64,000 nucleotides of DNA from an uncultured Paracoccaceae bacterium (GCA_938028765.1 CALIZF010000004.1:62001-126000), one strand, 5' to 3'. Numbered from the stretch's first letter, positions 17,446 through 27,275 are shown. Translations and numbers: made by a program. The notes: generated by a model not told the origin, from the sequence alone.

Positions 17446-18341
17446 GCACGCGCGCGAACGCGTGACAGCGCCTCGCAGAGCGCATCAAGGTCTTCGAGCG
17501 TGCGGTAGGCAACCGTCAGCGTCCCGCCGCCGGTCAGCGCGGGATCGTGCCGGATCCGCACACCCATCCGCAGCGCCGCGGACAGATCCCGCTCGAGCGC
17601 TGCAGTGTCCGCATCTTTCTGCTGATCCGGCTTGCCGGCAACGCGCCCAGACGGTGCCTTCTGCCGCCTTGCGAGCGCCTCGACATCGCGCACCGTCAGA
17701 TTTTTCGCCACGGCAAGCGTTGCCACGGCAGTTGGATCCGCGAGGCCGAGAAGGGCGCGCGCGTGGCCGGCGCTCAGGCGGCCGTCCCGCAACATCTCGA
17801 GCACCGGCTCGGGAAGCATGAGAAGCCGCATTGCGTTAGCGACATGGCTTCGGCTTTTCCCAAGCGCCTCGGCGATGCGTTCCTGGGTGTGACCGAAACG
17901 GTCGGTCAGGGTCCGATATGCCAGAGCCTCCTCGACCGGGTTCAGATCGGCGCGCTGGATATTCTCGACGATCGCGACCTCCAGAACCTCCTGGTCCGAA
18001 TAGTCCCGCACGATGGCCGGCACCTCGTGCAGCTGTGCCTGTTGTGCTGCACGCCACCGTCGTTCGCCTGCAACAATCTCGTATCCCGCGCCGGCGGGAT
18101 TCGGACGCACGATCAGAGGTTGAAGCACGCCCTTGTCGCGGATGGACCGGGCGAGCTCTGAAAGCTGGTCGGGATCAAAATCGCGCCGGGGCTGATCGCG
18201 ATTTGGAACGAGAAGGTCGATCGGCAGGATCGAGACACCCCGGTCTGCGACCGAGATATCGGCCCCGTCGCCGGCGACATCTGCCATCAGTGCAGACAGC
18301 CCCCGACCCAATCCCCGTCGATCGCTCTTCCGCTCGGTCAT
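17442..18341 (-). CDS. parB: Chromosome partitioning protein ParB
   Basis: 299 residues. The N-terminal CTPase domain carries GERRWRA (residues 92-98) and [15 protein letters not shown] helix-turn-helix ([24 protein letters not shown], quoted in part) recognises parS, and a C-terminal dimer domain follows. The [12 protein letters not shown] stretch at residues 8-19 is typical of chromosomal ParB, where it contacts ParA. It overlaps parA by 4 bp. Three parS sites lie within 4 kb, supporting a chromosomal origin-segregation system rather than a plasmid one. Confidence 0.97.
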   Translation of the reverse strand: MTERKSDRRGLGRGLSALMADVAGDGADISVADRGVSILPIDLLVPNRDQPRRDFDPDQLSELARSIRDKGVLQPLIVRPNPAGAGYEIVAGERRWRAAQQAQLHEVPAIVRDYSDQEVLEVAIVENIQRADLNPVEEALAYRTLTDRFGHTQERIAEALGKSRSHVANAMRLLMLPEPVLEMLRDGRLSAGHARALLGLADPTAVATLAVAKNLTVRDVEALARRQKAPSGRVAGKPDQQKDADTAALERDLSAALRMGVRIRHDPALTGGGTLTVAYRTLEDLDALCEALSRVRARA

Positions 18342-19159
18342 GCGACGGTCCTTTCCTGGATGTGGCCGATCCGGCTCAGATACTCGGACGCCAACCTACG
18401 GTAGGCTTCGCTTCCGCGCGACGTGCGGTCATATCTCAACACAGGCATGGCGTGCGACGGCGCCTCACTTATCCGCACGTTGCGCGGAATGACGGTGGAG
18501 AACACCAGATCGCCGAGCGTTTCGCGTGCGTCGGTCTCAACCTGCTGTGCCAGATTGTTCCGCGTATCGACCATCGTCAGCACAACGCCATCGATGCGAA
18601 GTTTCGGATTCGCCGTCCGCCGAACCTCGCGAATCGTCAACATCAATTGCGATAGGCCTTCCAATGCAAAGAATTCGGCTTGTAGCGGAACCAGAACCGC
18701 ATCTGCGGCCACCATTGCGTTGACGGTCAGCAGGTTGAGGGAGGGCGGACAATCGATCAGGACCAGATCGAAGGCCAAGTCAGCCAGTGCAGGGCGGCGG
18801 AGCGAATCGCGGAGCAGAAAACTGCGCTTCTCGCGGCCGAAAAACTCGAGATCGGCAGACGCGAGGTCCGTGGTTGATGCAATCACGGAGAGTCTGTCGA
18901 TTGACGTCGGCAAGACCAGTGACGCCAGGTCCTCTTCACCAGCCATCAGTTCGAAGCTCGTCTGATTGCGGCTTGCAGCCGGGATCCCAAGCCCTGTCGA
19001 GGCATTGCCTTGGGGATCGAGATCGACGACCAGCACCCGAAGGCCCGTGTCAGCAAGCGCGGTAGACAGGTTGATGGCGGTCGTGGTTTTTCCGACGCCG
19101 CCTTTCTGGTTCGCGATCGCAACAATGCGCGTCCGTTGGCCGTCTGCAAGCTCAGGCAT
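18338..19159 (-). CDS. parA: Chromosome partitioning ATPase ParA
   Basis: 273 residues with no N-terminal helix-turn-helix, so it is the chromosomal type. The deviant Walker A KGGVGKTT starts near residue 19, the switch strand LVVDLDPQGNASTG follows, and DLVLIDCPPSLNLLT is the Walker B region. ATP-bound ParA coats the nucleoid and pulls ParB-parS complexes. It overlaps rsmG by 8 bp and parB by 4 bp. Confidence 0.97.
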   Translation of the reverse strand: MPELADGQRTRIVAIANQKGGVGKTTTAINLSTALADTGLRVLVVDLDPQGNASTGLGIPAASRNQTSFELMAGEEDLASLVLPTSIDRLSVIASTTDLASADLEFFGREKRSFLLRDSLRRPALADLAFDLVLIDCPPSLNLLTVNAMVAADAVLVPLQAEFFALEGLSQLMLTIREVRRTANPKLRIDGVVLTMVDTRNNLAQQVETDARETLGDLVFSTVIPRNVRISEAPSHAMPVLRYDRTSRGSEAYRRLASEYLSRIGHIQERTVA

Positions 19160-19760
19160 CGCGGATCTCCGTCACTAAAAGAACCACCGCACCCGGTTCG
19201 GTCGCGCTCGGCTGCGCGGCACAGTCGAACGCGTACCGTTTCCGTGCGTCGCGATACTCGTCGCCATGCCGATTGCCCTTCGGCAAGAGCGCAACGCCAT
19301 TCGGCGAAAGGTGACGACGCACCAAGGGAAGCAATGACCGAAGCGGCGCAACTGCCCGGGCGGATACGACGTCCGCGCCGATCGGAGGCAAGGCCTCGGC
19401 ACGTTCTGCCTCGACGTGAACCGTGACCCCCATCGCACGAGCTGTCTCTCTCAGGAATACGGCCTTTCGCCGGTCGCTTTCGACCAGGATCATCTCGACC
19501 GCAGGCATTCGATCAGCGAGGCAGGCAGCCACGACAAGACCCGGGAAGCCAGCGCCGCTCCCAAGGTCTGCCCAGCGCCTGACAGCCTGCGGCGCAAGAC
19601 GAACCAGTTGTGCCGAATCGAGGACGTGCCGCTGCCACAGTTCCGCGATCGAGGATTCCGCCACAAGATTGATCCTCGGGTTCCAGCGCCTCACGGCATC
19701 GCACAGAATGCGGAGACGGGCCTCAGTTTCACGTGAAACACCCGGCGTGACCTGCTCCAT
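19152..19760 (-). CDS. rsmG: 16S rRNA (guanine(527)-N7)-methyltransferase RsmG
   Basis: 202 residues (203 if GTG at 19763 is used). It methylates G527 of 16S rRNA with SAM; loss gives low-level streptomycin resistance in many bacteria. The SAM-binding core WADLGSGAGFPGLV and the following VESDRRKAVFLRE are clear, as are the early WNPRINLVAESS residues. The N-terminal residues GVSRET are encoded by parS site 2. It overlaps mnmG upstream and parA downstream. Confidence 0.95.
   Translation of the reverse strand: MEQVTPGVSRETEARLRILCDAVRRWNPRINLVAESSIAELWQRHVLDSAQLVRLAPQAVRRWADLGSGAGFPGLVVAACLADRMPAVEMILVESDRRKAVFLRETARAMGVTVHVEAERAEALPPIGADVVSARAVAPLRSLLPLVRRHLSPNGVALLPKGNRHGDEYRDARKRYAFDCAAQPSATEPGAVVLLVTEIRDA
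19725..19740. promoter_or_regulatory. parS: parS site 2
   Basis: AGTTTCACGTGAAACA matches the 16-bp parS consensus at 15 positions (first base differs), with an intact 14-bp palindromic core. It lies inside the start of rsmG, about 3.4 kb from site 1. Confidence 0.9.
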
Positions 19761-21634
19761 CACGCTCGCGCTCGCTGAGCATTTTCACGCCGCGCCCGCG
19801 TCAGCAGCAACAAAAGTGCGGCAGGAGTCATCCCCTCGATCCGCGCTGCCTGCGCCAAATTCGCGGGTCGTATGCGCATCAACTTTCCACGAAGTTCTTC
19901 CGACAGACCCGCAATCGACCCAAAGTCCATGTCCTCCGGCAACGCCTGTCCTTCATCACGGCGAATCGCCGCGGCAGACGACGCCTGCCGCTCAACAAAC
20001 GTCGCATACAACGCTTCGCGACGAAGCTGACTGACCGCCTCCGGCGGGATCGCCGCAGCCTCAGGTTCGAGAACAGCTAGCGTCTCTTGCGAAACCGCTG
20101 CAAAACCAAGACACTCCAAAAGATTTCGCGACCTGCCGTCAGCGCTAACAGGTATCCCAGCGCTTGCGAGGATTTGCGGCGAAAATCGTCGCGCAGACAG
20201 GACCCGGCGCGCCTTTTCTAGTGTGGCGATCTTCTTGTCGAATGCTGCCAGACGGGCGGCCCCGACAAGGCCGACGGCCGCACCCATCGGTGTCAGGCGC
20301 TGGTCTGCATTGTCTGCCCTCAACGTCAGCCGATACTCGGCGCGCGACGTGAACATCCTGTAAGGTTCGGTCACGCCCCGAACCGTAAGATCATCGATCA
20401 TCACACCGATATAACTCTCGGTGCGCGACAGAACGATCGGCGCCTCCCCACGCGCATGACGTGCCGCGTTCGCGCCGGCGACCACCCCCTGCGCCGCGGC
20501 CTCCTCATAACCGGTGGTCCCGTTCACTTGCCCCGCGAAGTAAAGACCCTCAATTCCCCGAACCGCAAGCGACCGGTCAAGCGCACGCGGATCGACATAA
20601 TCGTATTCGACTGCGTAGCCCGGTGCGGTCAAACGGACCTGCTCGAGCCCTCGAATGCTGCGTACGTAAGCCTCCTGCACATCTGCCGGCAGCGATGTTG
20701 AAAGGCCATTCGGATAGACCGTGTCATCGTGCAGGCCCTCGGGCTCCAGGAAAACCTGATGCGACTCCTTGTCGGCAAAGCGTACGACCTTGTCCTCGAT
20801 CGACGGGCAGTATCGCGGCCCCACCCCTTCGATACGTCCCCCATACATCGCTGATCGTCCCAGATTCGCCCGCACGATGTCGTGAGTCCTCCCGTTCGTG
20901 TGGGTGATCCCGCAGACAACCTGCGGCACGACAGGACCGGACGACAGGAACGACAACATCACCGGATCCTCGTCGCCCGGCTGCCGCTCGAGCCGCCCCC
21001 AGTCGATGGTTCGCCCGTCCAGTCGTGGCGGCGTTCCTGTCTTCAATCGCCCGCGCGGCAGGTCTAGCGCAGCAAGCCGCGCCGCGAGTTTCTCGGACGC
21101 CGCGTCGCCGACTCGGCCGGCCGGTCTGCTGACATCACCAATGTGGATGACCCCGTTCAGGAATGTCCCAGCCGTCAGGACGACGGCTCGTGCGCCAAGA
21201 GACGTGCCATCCGCAAGCACGACGCCGGAGATCCGGTTGTCACGTTCAACCAGGTCGACGACCTCGCCCCGAATGATGGTCAGCCCGGACAATTTGCCAA
21301 GAAGGTCCTGGACCGCAGCCCGAAACAGCGACCGGTCCGCCTGCACGCGTGGCCCTTGCACAGCGGGGCCCTTGCTTCGGTTCAACAACCTGAACTGTAT
21401 ACCTGCCGCATCCCCGGCACGACCGATGATGCCATCCAGGGCGTCGACCTCCCGCACAAGATGCCCCTTCCCGAGCCCACCGATCGCCGGATTGCAGGAC
21501 ATGACTCCAATCTTGGCAGGGTCGAGCGTGACCAACCCGACGCTTGAACCCATCCGGGCAGCCGCAGCAGCGGCCTCGGTTCCGGCATGACCGCCGCCAA
21601 TGACGATGACATCAAACTGTTTCACGTGGAACAC
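19760..21634 (-). CDS. mnmG: tRNA uridine-5-carboxymethylaminomethyl modification enzyme MnmG (GidA)
   Basis: 624 residues. With MnmE it installs cmnm5U at wobble position 34 using FAD, glycine and methylene-THF. The FAD-binding [10 protein letters not shown] starts at about residue 13, with [24 protein letters not shown] and [12 protein letters not shown] further on. It begins with GTG in MFHVKQ, residues encoded by parS site 3; FHVKH-like starts are frequent in alphaproteobacterial MnmG for this reason. It lies 12 bp after mnmE in the leftward operon. Confidence 0.97.
   Translation of the reverse strand: MFHVKQFDVIVIGGGHAGTEAAAAAARMGSSVGLVTLDPAKIGVMSCNPAIGGLGKGHLVREVDALDGIIGRAGDAAGIQFRLLNRSKGPAVQGPRVQADRSLFRAAVQDLLGKLSGLTIIRGEVVDLVERDNRISGVVLADGTSLGARAVVLTAGTFLNGVIHIGDVSRPAGRVGDAASEKLAARLAALDLPRGRLKTGTPPRLDGRTIDWGRLERQPGDEDPVMLSFLSSGPVVPQVVCGITHTNGRTHDIVRANLGRSAMYGGRIEGVGPRYCPSIEDKVVRFADKESHQVFLEPEGLHDDTVYPNGLSTSLPADVQEAYVRSIRGLEQVRLTAPGYAVEYDYVDPRALDRSLAVRGIEGLYFAGQVNGTTGYEEAAAQGVVAGANAARHARGEAPIVLSRTESYIGVMIDDLTVRGVTEPYRMFTSRAEYRLTLRADNADQRLTPMGAAVGLVGAARLAAFDKKIATLEKARRVLSARRFSPQILASAGIPVSADGRSRNLLECLGFAAVSQETLAVLEPEAAAIPPEAVSQLRREALYATFVERQASSAAAIRRDEGQALPEDMDFGSIAGLSEELRGKLMRIRPANLAQAARIEGMTPAALLLLLTRARRENAQRARA
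21618..21633. promoter_or_regulatory. parS: parS site 3
   Basis: TGTTTCACGTGGAACA differs from the perfect palindrome at one base; read on the other strand, TGTTCCACGTGAAACA, it fits the TGTTNCACGTGAAACA consensus exactly. It lies across the first codons of mnmG, about 1.9 kb from site 2. Confidence 0.9.
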
Positions 21635-21646
21635 CGCGCCATGCTC

Positions 21647-22930
21647 CTACTTGCCGATGCAGAACTGCGAAAAGACCGCCCCCAGAACCATCTCGACATC
21701 CACCCGCCCGGCCAGCGCCTCGATCGCCGCCAACGCGCCACGGATATCCTCCGCCACCAGCTCGGCCACCTGCCCGCGATCTAGCCCGATCATCGCCGAT
21801 TCCAGAAGCCCCTTCGCCCGGAAAACCGCCGCCCGTTGCCGCTCCCGCGTGACCAAACCGCCGACGGCTACCCGCGCCGACAGGATCGATGCAATCCGCT
21901 CCAGCAACGCATCCACCCCGGCGCCCGTCGCCCCGGAAACCCCCTCACCCTCGCCCGGATCCCCGTCCGCCTTGGCACGCAAGACGATGTCCGACGCACT
22001 CGGGCACACGCCCTCCGGTAGGCGCCCGTCCTCAACCAGTATGATGCGAAGATCCGCCGCCTGCGCCCGGTCGCGACCGCGCGCCACGCCGATCGCCTCG
22101 ACCGGATCCGACGCCTCGCGCAATCCGGCCGTGTCGATCAGGGTCACCGGCAGTCCGGCAAGATCCATGCGAACCTCGATCACATCCCGGGTCGTGCCGG
22201 CCTCGGACGATACGATTGCTGCATCACGCCCTGCCAGACGGTTCAGAAGCGTGGACTTTCCGACATTCGGCGCACCGACGATGGCAACCTCGAAGCCGTC
22301 CCGCAAGCGCTCTGCCACGGCAAAGCCGGACAGCTCCCGCTCCATGTCGAGGACGACCCGCGCCAGCAGCGCTCGAACCGTCGGCCCCACGTCAACAGGC
22401 ACATCCTCTTCGACGAAATCGATCGTTGCCTCCAGCAGCGCAGCGGCCTCGATCAGCAGCCCGCGCCAGCCTTCCGCCGCCCGACGCAACGCCCCGTCAA
22501 ACCCCCGCATCGCCTGCCGACGCTGCGCTTCGGTCTCGGCCTGCAGAAGATCGCCGAGGCCCTCCACTTCGGTCAGCGTCATCCGTCCGTTCTCGAAGGC
22601 ACGGCGGGTAAACTCGCCGGGCTCGGCAGGACGGAGGCCAGGCACCGCCGCAAGGGCACCCAGAACCGCCGCAACAACTGCCGGGCCGCCATGGAGGTGA
22701 AACTCCACGACGTCCTCGCCGGTCGCACTGGCACCCGCCGAAAAGCGCAGAACCATCGCCCGGTCCAATACGTCGCCGCCACGGCGCAGCGTCCGCAAGG
22801 CGGCCGTCCTCGGTGACGGAAGCGCACCGCACAACGCCACCCCGGCTGCAGTGGCCGCAGGGCCCGAGACACGCACGACGGCGATCCCCGCCCGTCCGCG
22901 CGCCGTGGACAGGGCATAGATCGTGTCCAT
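21647..22930 (-). CDS. mnmE: tRNA modification GTPase MnmE (TrmE)
   Basis: 427 residues. It is the dimerising GTPase partner of MnmG. The N-terminal THF-binding domain begins DTIYALSTARGRAGIAVVR; the G domain shows GAPNVGKSTLLN, GTTRD and DTAGLR; and the C-terminal CIGK is the conserved catalytic-cysteine tail. The G4 motif is atypical, AKAD instead of NKxD. It starts 8 bp after the rho stop. Confidence 0.96.
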   Translation of the reverse strand: MDTIYALSTARGRAGIAVVRVSGPAATAAGVALCGALPSPRTAALRTLRRGGDVLDRAMVLRFSAGASATGEDVVEFHLHGGPAVVAAVLGALAAVPGLRPAEPGEFTRRAFENGRMTLTEVEGLGDLLQAETEAQRRQAMRGFDGALRRAAEGWRGLLIEAAALLEATIDFVEEDVPVDVGPTVRALLARVVLDMERELSGFAVAERLRDGFEVAIVGAPNVGKSTLLNRLAGRDAAIVSSEAGTTRDVIEVRMDLAGLPVTLIDTAGLREASDPVEAIGVARGRDRAQAADLRIILVEDGRLPEGVCPSASDIVLRAKADGDPGEGEGVSGATGAGVDALLERIASILSARVAVGGLVTRERQRAAVFRAKGLLESAMIGLDRGQVAELVAEDIRGALAAIEALAGRVDVEMVLGAVFSQFCIGK

Positions 22931-22938
22931 CGCCGCCT

Positions 22939-24210
22939 TCAGCTGTTCATCGACTCGAAGAACTCGCTGTTGGTCTTGGTCGCCTTCAGCTTGCCCAGCA
23001 GGAACTCGATCGCGTCCGTCGTCCCCATCGGGTTCAGGATACGGCGCAGCACGTAGGTCTTCTGCAGGTCGTTGCGCGACACCAGCAGCTCTTCCTTGCG
23101 CGTCCCGGACTTCAGGATGTCCATCGCCGGGAAGATCCGCTTGTCGGCCACCTTGCGGTCCAGCACGATCTCGCAGTTGCCGGTTCCCTTGAACTCCTCG
23201 AAAATCACCTCGTCCATCCGGCTTCCGGTGTCGATGAGCGCCGTCGCGATGATCGTCAGGCTGCCGCCCTCTTCGATGTTCCGCGCTGCCCCGAAGAACC
23301 GCTTCGGCCGCTGCAGCGCGTTGGCATCGACCCCGCCGGTCAGCACCTTGCCTGAGGACGGGACCACCGTGTTGAACGCCCGCCCCAGCCGCGTGATCGA
23401 ATCGAGCAGGATCACCACGTCGCGCTTGTGTTCGACCAGCCGCTTGGCCTTCTCGATCACCATTTCGGCCACCGCCACATGCCGCGTCGCCGGCTCGTCG
23501 AAGGTCGAGGACACGACCTCGCCCTTCACCGACCGCTGCATGTCGGTCACCTCCTCGGGCCGCTCGTCGATCAGCAGCACGATCATATAACACTCGGGAT
23601 GATTGACCTCGATCGACCGCGCGATGTTCTGCAGAAGCACGGTCTTGCCGGTCCGCGGCGGCGCCACGATCAGCGCACGCTGCCCCTTACCGATCGGCGC
23701 CACCAGGTCGATCACGCGCGCCGACCGGTCGCGGATCGTCGGATCCTCGATCTCCATCTTCAGCCGCTCGTCCGGATAGAGCGGCGTCAGGTTGTCGAAA
23801 TGCACCTTGTGCCGCGCCCGCTCGGGATCGTCGAAGTTGATGCGCGTCACCTTCGTCAGGCTGAAGTACCGCTCGTTCTCGCGCGGCGCCTGGATCACGC
23901 CCTCGACCGAATCGCCCGTCCGCAGCGACCACTGCCGGATCATGTCCGGGCTCACATAGATATCGTCTGGCCCCGGCAGATAGTTGGCCTCGGGGCTCCG
24001 CAGGAAACCGAACCCGTCCTGCAGAACCTCCAGAACGCCGTCGCCGCCGATCTCCCAGCCTTCCTCGGCATGTTCCTTCAGGATCGAGAACATCATCTCG
24101 CCCTTGCGCATGGACGAGGCGTTCTCGATCTCCCATTCCTCGGCCATGGCCAGAAGGTCGGCGGGCGTCTTGGCCTTCAGATCGGCAAGCCGCAAATGCT
24201 CTTTCGTCAT
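22939..24210 (-). CDS. rho: Transcription termination factor Rho
   Basis: 423 residues. Rho is a hexameric RNA helicase. The N-terminal RNA-binding domain contains [20 protein letters not shown] and [18 protein letters not shown]; the motor has Walker [10 protein letters not shown], Walker [15 protein letters not shown] and the Q/R-loop region. The ATG of [14 protein letters not shown] is used because it matches the family length; the frame is open further upstream without support. It starts the tight rho-mnmE-mnmG-rsmG-parA-parB run. Confidence 0.97.
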   Translation of the reverse strand: MTKEHLRLADLKAKTPADLLAMAEEWEIENASSMRKGEMMFSILKEHAEEGWEIGGDGVLEVLQDGFGFLRSPEANYLPGPDDIYVSPDMIRQWSLRTGDSVEGVIQAPRENERYFSLTKVTRINFDDPERARHKVHFDNLTPLYPDERLKMEIEDPTIRDRSARVIDLVAPIGKGQRALIVAPPRTGKTVLLQNIARSIEVNHPECYMIVLLIDERPEEVTDMQRSVKGEVVSSTFDEPATRHVAVAEMVIEKAKRLVEHKRDVVILLDSITRLGRAFNTVVPSSGKVLTGGVDANALQRPKRFFGAARNIEEGGSLTIIATALIDTGSRMDEVIFEEFKGTGNCEIVLDRKVADKRIFPAMDILKSGTRKEELLVSRNDLQKTYVLRRILNPMGTTDAIEFLLGKLKATKTNSEFFESMNS

Positions 24211-24339
24211 GCGGTTGGTCCCGGATATGGAACGTGCCGGGCCGGACGGCGGCACAGGAAGTCTGGGGGGGTTCTCGCGCGCCGGACGGCGCACCCGGCC
24301 TGCTACACCCGGGGCTGCGCCGAGTCAACCGACACGCCG

Positions 24340-24813
24340 TCAGAACCGAACGATCACCGCCAGCACGATCACCACCATCAGCAGCGTCGGTACCTCGTTC
24401 ATCAGCCGGTATTGACGACCGGTCAGGCGGTTCCGGCCCTCGGCCAGATCGCGCCGCCGCGCCGCGAGCCACCCGTGGAACGCCGTCATCCCGACCACGC
24501 CCGCAGCCTTCGCCCAGGGCCAGGCCGACCCCCAGTCCACCACACCGGGCGTCAGCACCAGCGCTAGGCCGAAAATCCAGGTGGCCACCATCGCGGGGTT
24601 CATGATGGCGCGAAGCAAAAGCCGTTCCTGATGGGCGAACAGCAGGTCCATGTCGCTGCCGCGCACCACCCCCTGCTTCCGCAAACCCTCGACATGATAG
24701 ACATAAAGCCGTGGCAGGTAGAACAAGCCCGCCATCCAGGCGATCATGGCCATCACATGCCCGGCCTTGACCCAGGGATATGCGGTTGCAAGGAAATCCG
24801 TCACGCTGCCCAT
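24340..24813 (-). CDS. hemJ: Protoporphyrinogen IX oxidase HemJ
   Basis: 157 residues with four predicted membrane helices. HemJ oxidises protoporphyrinogen IX to protoporphyrin IX in the heme pathway. The conserved histidine lies in WVKAGHVMAMIAWMAGLFYL and further signatures are LPRLYVYH and LMNEVPTLLMVVIV. In relatives it pairs with hemE near the origin; no hemE is present here. It is the last leftward gene before the putative origin and is separated from rho by 129 bp without other features. Confidence 0.93.
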   Translation of the reverse strand: MGSVTDFLATAYPWVKAGHVMAMIAWMAGLFYLPRLYVYHVEGLRKQGVVRGSDMDLLFAHQERLLLRAIMNPAMVATWIFGLALVLTPGVVDWGSAWPWAKAAGVVGMTAFHGWLAARRRDLAEGRNRLTGRQYRLMNEVPTLLMVVIVLAVIVRF

Positions 24814-25228
24814 CCGTCCCGGTCCATCGCTTCATCCCTGAAGGATAAATGGAAACGATGATGCTGATGAAGGGGCTGTGGACGAGCGGGATAGCGAATT
24901 CGATCCCCTGCGTCATCCCCAGCCCGCAACCTGTGGATCATCGGTGGACAACCCTCGGGTCCGTCACGATTATGACTGAGAAACCCATGCAAATCAGATC
25001 ATTGAGGCGTATCCATGAACCTCGGTCCTGTGGATGAAGCACGACGCGCCTGTGGCCGGTGCCCGCCGTCCGCAGCAGCGTCGTCCCACCGTCCACACGG
25101 GGACGGAGACGGTCCTGCGGCTTGACAACCGCCCGCCTCCGTCCCAGCCTCCGCCCGCTTCCGTCGGTCGGGGCAGAGACCCGGCGGAACGAAGCACGAA
25201 TGTCAACAGACTTGTCCTGCGCGCCCGG
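24814..25228. other. oriC: Candidate replication origin (oriC)
   Basis: A 415-bp gap, the largest in the window, where genes diverge: hemJ to parB run left, maf to dnaQ run right. DnaA-box-like 9-mers cluster in it: TGTGGACGA (24877), TGTGGATCA (24932), GGTGGACAA (24943), TGTGGATGA (25029) and, inverted, CCGTCCACA (25089). The two best differ from TGTGGATAA at one base. AT-rich patches occur at 24835-24900 and 24965-25015, in contrast to the GC-rich surroundings. Three parS sites lie 3.2-8.6 kb away. In Caulobacter and relatives the origin lies beside heme genes in a comparable order. No perfect DnaA box is present, so this is an inference. Confidence 0.65.
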
Positions 25229-25834
25229 ATGACCGCGCCGTCGCCCATGATCCTCGCCAGCGCCTCTGCGCCGCGCCTCGCGATGCTGCGGGCGGCAGGT
25301 CTCGATCCGGTATCGCATCCCGTGCGGATCGACGAAAGTGCCGCCATCGCGGCCCTCGCCGCCGATGGCGCTTCGCCGCGCGCCATCGCGGATGCGCTCG
25401 CGGCGGCGAAGGGCGTGCGGGCGGCCGCGCGGTTCCCCGAGGGTGTCGTCATCGCAGCCGACCAGATCCTCGATCTCGACGGAGAGGTGATCGACAAGGC
25501 GGCGGACGCTGATGCAGTCCGGGCACAGTTGCTGCGTCTTCGCGGACGGCGGCACAGTCTTCACAGCGCCGTCGTGGTATTTCACGATTGCAATCCTGTA
25601 TGGCGGCATGTGGGGGAGGCGCGCCTGACCATGCGGCAGTTTTCGGACGCCTATCTTGCGGCCTACCTGGCTCGCAACGGCGCGACGCTGGTCGGCAGCG
25701 CCGGCGGTTACCGGATCGAAGAGGAAGGCATTCGCCTCTTCGCCCGGGTTGAGGGCGACTGGCCCACAATTCTCGGCCTGCCGCTCGTGCCTCTGCTCGG
25801 CTACCTCGGGCAGCGGGGCTGGATCGCCGCATGA
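25229..25834 (+). CDS. maf: Maf-family nucleotide pyrophosphatase
   Basis: 201 residues. Maf proteins hydrolyse non-canonical or pyrimidine NTPs. The N-terminal ILASASAPRLAML corresponds to the SxSPRR loop, RIDESAA carries the conserved Glu, and the metal site reads AADQILDLDG. The ADQ form resembles YceF-type (m7GTP) rather than the ADT of dTTP/UTP-specific enzymes, so the substrate is open. An open extension to 25034 has no supporting features; ATG 25229 (or 25247) is preferred. It overlaps aroE by 4 bp. Confidence 0.88.
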   Translation: MTAPSPMILASASAPRLAMLRAAGLDPVSHPVRIDESAAIAALAADGASPRAIADALAAAKGVRAAARFPEGVVIAADQILDLDGEVIDKAADADAVRAQLLRLRGRRHSLHSAVVVFHDCNPVWRHVGEARLTMRQFSDAYLAAYLARNGATLVGSAGGYRIEEEGIRLFARVEGDWPTILGLPLVPLLGYLGQRGWIAA

Positions 25835-26670
25835 CCGCGGCGGCGCGCATTCCGCTTGCCGGCGTCATCGGCTCGCCCGTGGCGCACAGCCTGTCGCCGC
25901 GCCTGCACGCCTATTGGCTGCGGCGATATGGGATCGTCGGCCATTACATCCCGATCGATGTTGCACAGGGGGATCTGCGCGCGACCTTCGAGCTTCTGCC
26001 GCGGCTTGGCTTCGTCGGCCTCAACGTCACGCTCCCGCACAAGGAAACGGTGCTGGGCCTCGCCGACATCGTGACCGACCGCGCGGCCCTGATCGGCGCG
26101 GCCAACACGCTCATCTTCCGCAAGGACGGGAAGCTGCACGCCGACAACACCGATGTCACGGGTTTCCTCGCCAGCCTGCGGCAGTCTGCACCCTGGTGGA
26201 CCGCCGCGGCAGGCCCTGCCGCCGTGTTCGGCGCGGGCGGCGCGGCGCGGGCCGTAGTCGCCGCGCTGATCGAAGCCGGCGCGCCCGAGGTGCGCATCGC
26301 CAATCGAACCCGCCAGCGCGCCGAAGCGCTGCGCGCCGACATGGGCGCGCGCGTGACGGTGATCGACTGGGTGCAGGCCCCCGCGATGCTGGAAGGCGCG
26401 ATGACAGTCGTGAACACGACCGCGCTCGGCATGGACGGCAAACCCGAATTCCGTGTGCCGCTCGACGCGCTGGAGCGCGATGCCCTGGTGACCGACATCG
26501 TCTATCGCCCGCTTCGCACCCCCTTCCTCGAGGCTGCGGCGGCGGCCGGCTGCCGCACGGTGGACGGGCTCGGGATGCTTCTGCACCAGGCGGTCCCCGG
26601 TTTCGAACGCTGGTTTGGACGCCGCCCCGAGGTCGATGCGGACACGCGGGCGGCCGTGCTTGCCCCATGA
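25831..26670 (+). CDS. aroE: Shikimate dehydrogenase (NADP+)
   Basis: 279 residues. It reduces 3-dehydroshikimate to shikimate in aromatic amino-acid synthesis. The substrate-binding VIGSPVAHSLSPRLH, catalytic Lys in NVTLPHKE and the Asp in DNTDVTGF are present, with the NADP-binding FGAGGAARAVV and NRTRQRAEAL following. It has ATGA overlaps on both sides (maf and coaE). Confidence 0.95.
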   Translation: MTAAARIPLAGVIGSPVAHSLSPRLHAYWLRRYGIVGHYIPIDVAQGDLRATFELLPRLGFVGLNVTLPHKETVLGLADIVTDRAALIGAANTLIFRKDGKLHADNTDVTGFLASLRQSAPWWTAAAGPAAVFGAGGAARAVVAALIEAGAPEVRIANRTRQRAEALRADMGARVTVIDWVQAPAMLEGAMTVVNTTALGMDGKPEFRVPLDALERDALVTDIVYRPLRTPFLEAAAAAGCRTVDGLGMLLHQAVPGFERWFGRRPEVDADTRAAVLAP

Positions 26671-27275
26671 CGCGCAGTTTCCGGCTGGGCCTGACGGGGT
26701 CCATCGGCACGGGCAAGTCCACCACCGCCGCGATGTTCCGCGACGAGGGCTTGCCGGTCTGGGATGCGGATGCGGCAGTGCACCGCCTCTATGCCGCCGG
26801 GGGCGCGGCCGTGGCTCCGATCGCGGCGCTGCACCCGCCCGCGGTTCACGCAGGTGCCGTGGACCGGTCCGCCCTGCGCGTCTGGATCGCCCGCGACGAC
26901 ACCGCGCTGGCGCGGATCGAGGCGGTGGTGCACCCACTCGTCGCCGCCGACCGCGCCGCTTTCGTTGCCGCTGCGACCGCCGATATCGTCGTGCTCGACA
27001 TTCCGCTCCTGTTCGAGACCGGCGCGGAGGCGGAGCTCGACGCGACGCTGACCGTCACCTGCCCGCCCGATCTGCAGCGCCGCCGGGTTCTTGCGCGGCC
27101 GGGCATGACCGCGGCGCATTTCGCCGCGCTCCTCGCCAAGCAGATGCCCGATGCGGAAAAGCGCGCGCGCGCGACCCATGTGATCGAAACCCTGGGCCTC
27201 GATGCCGTGCGCGCCGCCGTGCGCGCTCTCATCGCCTATATCCGGGAGACCCGCGATGCGCGAGATCGTGCTTGA
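26667..27275 (+). CDS. coaE: Dephospho-CoA kinase
   Basis: 202 residues. It phosphorylates dephospho-CoA in the last step of CoA synthesis. The P-loop is GLTGSIGTGKSTTAAMF, followed by WDADAAVHRLY and the lid/substrate segment VVLDIPLLFETGAE, all typical. It overlaps aroE at the front (ATGA) and runs 20 bp into dnaQ at the end. Confidence 0.95.
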   Translation: MTRSFRLGLTGSIGTGKSTTAAMFRDEGLPVWDADAAVHRLYAAGGAAVAPIAALHPPAVHAGAVDRSALRVWIARDDTALARIEAVVHPLVAADRAAFVAAATADIVVLDIPLLFETGAEAELDATLTVTCPPDLQRRRVLARPGMTAAHFAALLAKQMPDAEKRARATHVIETLGLDAVRAAVRALIAYIRETRDARDRA

